Positions 22,651 through 26,674 of a stretch of DNA of 26,674 bases are shown here, piece by piece. The translations under genes were made by a program, and so were the position numbers. The notes under the pieces were generated by a model. It was not told where the DNA came from. It worked only from the letters and a program-made list of their open reading frames with translations, and searched no databases. Position 1 is the first letter of the stretch. The number at the start of each line of letters is the position of its first letter. The stretch is from a virus: the IMG/VR virus record IMGVR_UViG_3300010155_000075, positions 1 to 26,674 of that record. The stretch is one strand, 5' to 3'.

Positions 22651-24189
22651 TTAAATCAACGTTTGCGGTGAGGCTACTGGCTCTGCCGATATTGGCTGTA
22701 CGGGTTGTTGCTGTTGCTGCTGTGATTGTTGCAATACTTTCTCTATTCCGGATTGTATGTCATCACCAGAATTAATAATATTATGAGGCAAATTAAAGTT
22801 CTCATTAATAAAAGGAATCAACTCTTTTAAATTGAATGCTGAAAGCACCGCATTTTCGCCAAATGATTTTTGTATATACTCTGTAAGTTGCTCCAAAGAA
22901 GCTAGATTGCTTTGTTTCTGAATATCTAATAGTGGTGATGTGTAATTAAATCTAAGCCTCTTATCATTGATATCAATTTTATTTCCGAGTAACTGCCTAT
23001 CATTTAATATATGTGCAGATGTTTTGTAAATTTCTTTAGGAAATTCCAGTATTAATCTTGCAATATTGGTAGCGCTGGTCCTTTGAGCTCTATTCTCTCT
23101 AATGCTAACTTCTGTTGCACTTCTAACGGGAGACTGAATATCACCAAGCTCATCTATTTTAAATCCTTCTAATATTGCATTTCTCATATCGCGAATAATT
23201 TCAATAACTTCAGGAGCCTCAGGTGTTTGCATAGCCTCAATAGGAGGTCTTCCGTTAACCATTGGAAGATAAGCACCTGAAATACTGTTTTGCACGGCAT
23301 ACGGGTTGAACTTGCTTGATGTATCATAAAACATAGGAGGATTTGCTTTATAATCCATAACTTTCTTAAAGTCGCCAACCAAAGTATTTAGGTCTCTTAT
23401 ATGAGGAAATAAATCCATAGCAATTCCTCTGCCTTGAACTTCTCCTGGCCTTACTCTATCTCTAAAAATAGTAAATCTTTTATAAGACTTTTCCTCTTCA
23501 AACAATGGAGTTAGTCTATCAGAATCTAATACAGTATAAGTAAAGTATTTATCTTTCTCTTTTACTTCTCCAATCCATACAAAAAAAACATCTTCTGGCT
23601 TTGATAGTAATACGGATTTTTGGGTTCCCTTATACTTTTTATAATTGTCTAATATTTGACGACCCGTTAATGCATGTTTTGTCCATACAGTATCAATTAG
23701 ATTTTCTGTTGTAAATTCAGGATAAACAGCTAAAGAAGATATAGCTTTAAACGATAATGGTATCTCATCGCTTGGAGATCTGGCATACAATGCGCCCATA
23801 CCGATGGTAAGATCTAAAAAAGCACCTCCAGAAGCAACCTGCAAATCAGAAGAATTGAGAGCATCATTAATTTTTGAATTAAAATCATCTAAATCGATTT
23901 GATTTATTGGATTAGAAATATTTTTTGCTACCTCAAAATTTCCCCAGGTTCTTGATTCAGGAATAATAAGACCTTGTAATTCATTAGCTCTTTGATAAGC
24001 AGCCAGCATTGCCGTTGGATCATGAATGTCAATTGTTCTTGATTTTGCATCATTGACATAATCCCCGTATAAATTTCTATCATCTCGATTTGGAGTAACA
24101 TACCGATAAACATCAAGATAAGTTTCTAACCACAATTCTTTAATATTGATAGCTGAATTAAGACGTCTATCTAATTCTTCAAAATTCAT
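22651..24189 (-). CDS. Portal (head-to-tail connector) protein
   Basis: 512 residues, the normal size of the podovirus head-tail connector family (T7 gp8 type). Recognisable parts are the helical N-terminus (LDRRLNSAINIKELWLETYL, DVYRYVTPNRDD), then a LAAYQRANELQGLIIPESRTW stretch (shortened here), the QGRGIAMDLFPHIRDLNTL region and RSATEVSIRENRAQ. It forms the twelve-copy ring through which DNA enters and leaves, and binds the terminase and tail tube A. The C-terminus has a glutamine run of CAG/CAA codons (QQSQQQQQQPVQP), a flexible tail and a simple-sequence DNA tract near 22695-22730. The ATG overlaps the stop of the preceding 58-residue gene (ATGA). Confidence 0.9.
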   Translation of the reverse strand: MNFEELDRRLNSAINIKELWLETYLDVYRYVTPNRDDRNLYGDYVNDAKSRTIDIHDPTAMLAAYQRANELQGLIIPESRTWGNFEVAKNISNPINQIDLDDFNSKINDALNSSDLQVASGGAFLDLTIGMGALYARSPSDEIPLSFKAISSLAVYPEFTTENLIDTVWTKHALTGRQILDNYKKYKGTQKSVLLSKPEDVFFVWIGEVKEKDKYFTYTVLDSDRLTPLFEEEKSYKRFTIFRDRVRPGEVQGRGIAMDLFPHIRDLNTLVGDFKKVMDYKANPPMFYDTSSKFNPYAVQNSISGAYLPMVNGRPPIEAMQTPEAPEVIEIIRDMRNAILEGFKIDELGDIQSPVRSATEVSIRENRAQRTSATNIARLILEFPKEIYKTSAHILNDRQLLGNKIDINDKRLRFNYTSPLLDIQKQSNLASLEQLTEYIQKSFGENAVLSAFNLKELIPFINENFNLPHNIINSGDDIQSGIEKVLQQSQQQQQQPVQPISAEPVASPQTLI

Positions 24190-24362
24190 AATTGATCATC
24201 TTCATTAGGTTTTTTCTGGATAGTATTCCATATAGGCGCTCCTTCAGACTTTATAATCTGAAATCGTTGCTGCTCAAGCGATTTTAATTTATCAGAACGC
24301 TTTTGTTTTTCTTGTGCAATTTGCTGATCTTGAGCACTCGTATCAATTCCGCCTCCGCCCAT
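24186..24362 (-). CDS. Small glycine-start protein before the portal gene
   Basis: 58 residues, ATG at 24360-24362 and TGA at 24186-24188 overlapping the portal ATG (ATGA). It begins MGGGGIDTSAQDQQIAQEKQ and ends WNTIQKKPNEDDQL, hydrophilic and helical in the middle. It overlaps the end of the upstream gene by 20 bases. Small proteins with a run of N-terminal glycines are common near phage portal genes; the role is unknown. The tight overlap at both ends is good evidence that it is translated. Confidence 0.65.
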   Translation of the reverse strand: MGGGGIDTSAQDQQIAQEKQKRSDKLKSLEQQRFQIIKSEGAPIWNTIQKKPNEDDQL

Positions 24363-24795
24363 TTTTCACCTCATGCTTAATAATTTTATAATTACTTTTT
24401 ATGTCATATTTCAATAGTGACTTGTAAAATCCATGCACACTGATACAGGATCCACATTTAACACCCATAAAACCTTTAACAACTTCAATACAAGTTGGCA
24501 ATATAAGAGGAGAAACGGGGCTTCCTGGTTCTTGAACTAAAACTTTCATCCAGCAAAAACAATTTTTTATCAAAAATATATGCTTTTCAAAATCTTTGGA
24601 TGCCATTAATTCTAATTCTTCAAATCTCCAATAATTAGGGTGGGGATTGATCATATACCAACCTAACTTTCTTTTAAAGAATAGAGCAATATGCCTGTAT
24701 TTGCTTCCTTTCCAAAGAAACTTATCAAAAAATCCTTCACCTTTATCAAAGAAAGCAACGATCCATTCTTGTGGTTCAAACTGTTTATTTGCCAC
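24343..24795 (-). CDS. Permuted NlpC/P60-like (papain-like) protein, unknown role
   Basis: 150 residues from GTG 24795 with AGGACG upstream. H35 in KYRHIALFF, N50-P51 in MINPHPNYW, and C102 in LPTCIEVVKGFMG give the order His-then-Cys, as in circularly permuted NlpC/P60 cysteine enzymes. The stretch 'TCIEVVKGFMGVK' followed by 'SVHGFYKSLLKYD' recalls a phage family with 'CvevvKr.lGi......tP..LykyL'. Whether it is an active peptidase, an amidase, or only has the fold is unclear. It lies between the small-terminase candidate and portal genes, so a role in head assembly or packaging is possible. Confidence 0.5.
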   Translation of the reverse strand: MANKQFEPQEWIVAFFDKGEGFFDKFLWKGSKYRHIALFFKRKLGWYMINPHPNYWRFEELELMASKDFEKHIFLIKNCFCWMKVLVQEPGSPVSPLILPTCIEVVKGFMGVKCGSCISVHGFYKSLLKYDIKSNYKIIKHEVKNGRRRN

Positions 24796-24804
24796 AATAA
24801 CGTC

Positions 24805-25323
24805 CTATTTATTCTTAATCTTCTCTTCAAGATTAGCGACAGATTCAGCTAATTTATTGAGTTCTTCTTGGTTAATGATGGAGGCATATTTAGAAATAGA
24901 CTCTATAACCAAGTTCATCACTTTTGTACTAATTCTACCTTGTGCATTATCTTTCATGACGGCGACAATCTTTTGTCTTGGAGAGTAGTCATCGGATGAC
25001 ATTATTTCAAGTGTTTCTTCTGAGTACAGAGGATACTTTCCATCAATTTTTTCTTGTCTATTCAAACTTAGTGCTAGACAAGTGACGGCATTTTTGTCAT
25101 CCTTGTCTTGCATTTCTTTTATTCTTCTCAGGGTATCTTCGCGGTATTTAGCATCTCCTTTTTTAAGCGCCTCAGAAAAAGCTGGGTCTCTTTTTATCAA
25201 GGAATAGAATGTATCAGCTGAAATATTTAGCGAAAAGAATATATGCTTATGATTTAATCCTAGGGCGGATTGTTCATAAACAAAATCCAACATTTTTTTG
25301 TCTGCGATGATTAATTTAGCCAT
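24805..25323 (-). CDS. Probable terminase small subunit
   Basis: About 172 residues from ATG 25323; a GTG at 25338 is also possible and neither has a clear ribosome site. The N-terminal part has a helix-turn-helix pattern (LGLNHKHIFFSLNISADTFY, SLIKRDPAFSEALKKGDAKY) close to the 'G.t...iA..lGis..Tly.Wkk..peF..al..gk' of small terminases. The rest is helical with a C-terminal coiled coil (INQEELNKLAESVANLEEKI). It is the first protein gene of the late operon, just after tRNA-Pro. The small subunit binds phage DNA and guides the large subunit. A plain transcription regulator with the same helix-turn-helix is the alternative. Confidence 0.65.
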   Translation of the reverse strand: MAKLIIADKKMLDFVYEQSALGLNHKHIFFSLNISADTFYSLIKRDPAFSEALKKGDAKYREDTLRRIKEMQDKDDKNAVTCLALSLNRQEKIDGKYPLYSEETLEIMSSDDYSPRQKIVAVMKDNAQGRISTKVMNLVIESISKYASIINQEELNKLAESVANLEEKIKNK

Positions 25324-25375
25324 TTTTTGAACATACACGAATGTTTTTGAATAATCAAGTTTTTTTTAGAAGAGA

Positions 25376-25452
25376 TGGTCTGGATAGATGGATTTGAACC
25401 ACCGACTTCCTGGTTCCAAACCAGGCACACTACCGGGCTGCGCTATATCCAG
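25376..25452 (-). tRNA. tRNA-Pro (anticodon UGG) with encoded CCA
   Basis: The minus strand folds as a full 77-nt cloverleaf. Acceptor CTGGATA pairs with TATCCAG, the D-arm is GCGC/GTGT, the anticodon stem CCTGG/CCAGG encloses the loop TTTGGAA (anticodon TGG), the variable loop is AAGTC, and the T-arm is GGTGG-TTCAAAT-CCATC. Discriminator A and CCA are encoded (25376-25379). It would read proline codons, mainly CCA, a frequent choice in this AT-rich genome. It lies 53 bp upstream of the small-terminase candidate on the same strand. Confidence 0.95.
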
Positions 25453-25494
25453 ATATAGTAAAATTAGCTGATACTGTTTGTAATTGAACCAAAG

Positions 25495-25567
25495 CTATAT
25501 TAGTTAACATATGTTACCCGATGCACTCTGGCTACGGAGCTCTACCACTGATCTACAGATCAACTAA
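25495..25567 (-). other. tRNA-like or degenerate tRNA element
   Basis: On the minus strand TTAGTT pairs with AACTAA at the two ends, and the inner sequence GATCAGTGGTAGAG is very like a tRNA D-arm (usual GCTCAGTGGTAGAG). No standard anticodon arm or T-arm can be drawn, and the 12-bp palindrome TAACATATGTTA (25505-25516) fills the place of the T-arm. A T-arm-like TTTGGTTCAATTACAAA follows further down at 25472-25494. It may be a decayed tRNA or a transcript of another kind. A TATAAT box sits just upstream. Confidence 0.35.
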
Positions 25568-25570
25568 TAT

Positions 25571-25599
25571 ATTATAACAAATTAATATACTATTGTACA
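25571..25599 (-). promoter_or_regulatory. Candidate promoter of the late operon and tRNA
   Basis: Minus strand: TGTACA (25599-25594, four of six bases), 17-bp spacer, perfect TATAAT (25576-25571). Transcription would start near 25564, at the tRNA-like element, and read into tRNA-Pro and the head genes. Confidence 0.45.
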
Positions 25600-25628
25600 T
25601 TGAAATTAAAATAACATAATGATATTCT
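25600..25628 (+). promoter_or_regulatory. Candidate rightward promoter
   Basis: TTGAAA (25600-25605, five of six), 17-bp spacer, TATTCT (25623-25628, four of six). A transcript would begin near 25635 and meet the terminator at 25683-25714 after about 80 nt. Confidence 0.4.
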
Positions 25629-25634
25629 ATATTA

Positions 25635-25714
25635 GTTGGTTACCATCCCTCGTCCCATTAATACCCTGCCAACAAATATGAAGGCCCTCAGTTTCTCTGG
25701 GGGTCTTTTTTTTT
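25635..25714 (+). ncRNA. Candidate 80-nt small RNA
   Basis: Between the rightward promoter and the strong terminator there is no ORF. The sequence begins AGTTGG-like bases that can pair with CCAAC at 25669-25673 (GTTGG 25635-25639), giving a first stem around a C-rich loop, then a short linker, then the terminator hairpin. This could be a phage small RNA or an attenuator leader for the RNA ligase gene 100 bp further on. It is inferred only from promoter, fold and terminator. Confidence 0.35.
25683..25714 (+). terminator. Rho-independent terminator
   Basis: Stem GGCCCTCAG (25683-25691), loop TTTCT, stem CTGGGGGTC (25697-25705), with nine base pairs including two G-U, followed by nine T residues (25706-25714). 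It is the clearest terminator in the window. It works on the plus strand, where no protein gene lies upstream, so it must end a small RNA or form part of a leader before the RNA ligase gene. Confidence 0.9.
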
Positions 25715-25811
25715 GTTATTTATATGTTAGAGCATGGTATTGTAGGTATAATTTTCGTGGGTTCGATGCATGAAGGATACAATATCATTATTATAAACAA
25801 AAGAGAATGTT
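25715..25811 (+). other. Leader region of the RNA ligase gene
   Basis: This stretch between the terminator and the ligase start contains a TATAAT at 25747-25752 without a good -35 box. It also holds tRNA-like fragments (TTAGAGCATGG at 25727-25737 and GGTTCGATGC at 25760-25769) that do not form a cloverleaf. AAGAGA lies just before the ligase ATG. A promoter at 25747 is possible but weak. Confidence 0.3.
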
Positions 25812-26513
25812 ATGGAATACCTTACTGATTTCCCAAAGATTCAATGTCCTTTCATTAGAGAAACTTTTTCTGTTAATAAGGAGCAACATAAAAGAAACGG
25901 ACGCCAATTACAGTTACGCAAACCTGAAGTTTATCTTGTGGTTAACAAAATCAATCCTGGTTATGAGTGGGTATTTGATGATCCTGATACGATTGCGGTT
26001 GAGAAGCTTGACGGCACTAATGTCAAGATTAAAACAGAAGAGGGTCGATTAGTGGCGTTGCAGAACAGGAAGAACGTTATTAATCCTTTACTGATTATGA
26101 AGGGGAAGAGTTTTATCATAGAGGGTGTATTTCAGGCAATACAGAAGGGTTACGTTGAAGATAACTTAGAACAGGCAGGCGAAATCATTGGTCCTAAATT
26201 ACAGGGCAATCCTTATAATATAGCCAATCACATTTGGTATCCCTTTTTAAAGTCTGTTAAACATTTAAAATACCGATCTTTTCATGAGCACGATGTTAAT
26301 TTTAAAAATCTTAGTGATTGGTTTGAGCATTACTTAAAAAGTTTATTTATGGCAAAACAGGTTGGACATGATAAAGCGGGGTTTGCAGAGGGTGTGATAT
26401 TTTACAATTTAAGGCGTAAAGCTGAAAACCAGACTTACATGGCAAAATTACGTCGAGACATGTTTGAATGGTATTACAGTGATATGATAGAGATTTATGA
26501 TTATCCTAAATAA
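25812..26513 (+). CDS. RNA ligase (nucleotidyltransferase superfamily)
   Basis: 233 residues. Motif I is VEKLDGTNVK with K65 as the lysine that takes AMP. ALQNRKN follows at about 83-89, then a motif III-like FIIEGVF and GEIIGPKLQGNPYN, motif IV AEGVIFYN near 193-200, and a motif V-like MAKLRRDMF near 212-220. This order is that of ATP-dependent RNA ligases of the Rnl2 type and phage 'RNA ligase domain' proteins. The short length means only the adenylation core is present, without a large C-terminal domain. T4 RNA ligase 1 repairs host tRNA cut by anticodon nucleases; the neighbouring tRNA and tRNA-like genes make tRNA repair the favoured role here, by inference. Its codon use looks less AT-rich than the virion genes. 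A leader with a strong terminator lies upstream. Confidence 0.8.
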   Translation: MEYLTDFPKIQCPFIRETFSVNKEQHKRNGRQLQLRKPEVYLVVNKINPGYEWVFDDPDTIAVEKLDGTNVKIKTEEGRLVALQNRKNVINPLLIMKGKSFIIEGVFQAIQKGYVEDNLEQAGEIIGPKLQGNPYNIANHIWYPFLKSVKHLKYRSFHEHDVNFKNLSDWFEHYLKSLFMAKQVGHDKAGFAEGVIFYNLRRKAENQTYMAKLRRDMFEWYYSDMIEIYDYPK

Positions 26514-26515
26514 AA

Positions 26516-26576
26516 TGGTCGCCCAGCCGGGAATCTAACCTGGAAAATGTCTCAAATAACTTTCTGACACAAGGCG
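26516..26576 (-). other. 61-nt tRNA-like gene with encoded CCA
   Basis: The minus strand gives acceptor CGCCTTG with CTGGGCG (one T-T mismatch, one G-U), T-arm CCAGG-TTAGATT-CCCGG (one mismatch), and an encoded ACCA end. Between acceptor and T-arm there is only one hairpin, TGTC...GACA with a 14-nt loop, instead of D- and anticodon arms. It is too short for a normal tRNA. It is either a decayed tRNA or a minimal tRNA-like RNA. A promoter lies directly upstream at the right distance. Confidence 0.5.
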
Positions 26577-26584
26577 ATAATATA

Positions 26585-26613
26585 ATTATACAAAATATCA
26601 ATCAATTTTTAAA
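26585..26613 (-). promoter_or_regulatory. Candidate promoter of the tRNA-like gene
   Basis: Minus strand: TTTAAA (26613-26608, four of six), 17-bp spacer, perfect TATAAT (26590-26585). The expected start near 26578 is two bases before the 5' end of the tRNA-like sequence (26576), which supports both calls. Confidence 0.45.
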
Positions 26614-26635
26614 TAACTTTTTGTTACTTTTTTTC

Positions 26636-26674
26636 TTAACATGCACCATTGTCTAAATATTTTTTCACACTCAT
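26636..26674 (-). CDS. Possible 3' end of a minus-strand gene (cut by the window edge)
   Basis: The minus-strand frame entering at 26674 is open for 12 codons (MSVKKYLDNGAC) and stops at TAA 26636-26638. The first codon at the edge is ATG, so this may also be a chance 12-codon ORF. Too little is visible to judge. Confidence 0.2.
   Translation of the reverse strand: MSVKKYLDNGAC

Larger units (their letters stand above)
25561..25638. repeat. 11-bp inverted repeat enclosing an AT-rich promoter region
   Basis: CAACTAATATA (25561-25571) and TATATTAGTTG (25628-25638) are exact reverse complements, 56 bp apart. The same core ATATTAGTT occurs a third time at 25497-25505, with the copies about 65 bp apart. 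The enclosed stretch is strongly AT-rich and contains promoter-like boxes for both directions. The repeats could bind a regulator of divergent transcription. Confidence 0.6.

Noticed and set aside
25724-25790. Plus-strand tRNA with D-arm-like TTAGAGCATGG and T-loop-like GGTTCGATGC
   Set aside because: No acceptor stem and only poor anticodon and T stems can be drawn; at most a decayed fragment.
26610-26635. Terminator for the RNA ligase gene
   Set aside because: A T7 run follows AATAAC-TTTTT-GTTACT, but the stem has only four or five A-T-rich pairs and a mismatch.

Overview
This window is a segment of an AT-rich, double-stranded DNA phage genome (or prophage) with a short-tailed, T7-like virion. 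The virion genes run in the podovirus order portal, scaffold, capsid, two tail-tube proteins, internal (ejected) virion proteins, tail fibre, large terminase. The host is probably Gram-negative: the phage encodes a signal-peptide-bearing outer-membrane beta-barrel and an M15 peptidoglycan peptidase. No RNA polymerase, integrase or replication gene is visible, so lifestyle and exact family cannot be decided from this piece.

Left arm (1-6023, plus strand): a tightly packed accessory operon with many ATGA-type overlaps. It holds the 3' end of a pentapeptide-repeat protein, an SSB-like protein with an acidic DDDVPF tail, small unknown and membrane proteins, a prohibitin-like protein reduced to a membrane anchor plus the C-terminal part, an outer-membrane barrel, a RusA-type resolvase broken by a -1 frameshift, a PRPP-synthetase-like enzyme next to a NAMPT-like enzyme, an M15 endolysin and small membrane proteins. 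The PRPP-synthetase/NAMPT pair has the layout of the phage NAD+ rebuilding pathway NARP1 (Adps + Namat), which counters NAD+-depleting defences.

Right arm (25452 down to 6053, minus strand): the late operon. It starts at about 25.6 kb with a promoter, a tRNA-like element and an intact tRNA-Pro(UGG). Next come a small-terminase candidate, a permuted cysteine-peptidase-like protein, portal, scaffold, capsid, a decoration-like protein, tail tube A and B, four internal virion proteins, tail fibre, large terminase, a spike-base-like protein, small membrane proteins and a 3TM holin. The two arms converge at about 6.02-6.05 kb.

Far right (25.56-26.67 kb): an intergenic region with an 11-bp inverted repeat enclosing divergent promoters, a candidate small RNA ending in a strong terminator, an RNA ligase gene on the plus strand, and an antisense 61-nt tRNA-like gene with its own promoter and an encoded CCA end.

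The most unusual signals are the NARP1-like pair, the frameshifted rusA, a 15/16 match to the bacterial parS site inside an internal virion protein gene, a 16-bp hairpin with a GAAA loop covering the capsid gene ribosome binding site, a perfect 16-bp hairpin near the convergent junction, and the tRNA-like/RNA-ligase cluster. Several genes under 60 codons (5738-5800, 6448-6600, 24186-24362) are added on the evidence of stop/start overlaps.
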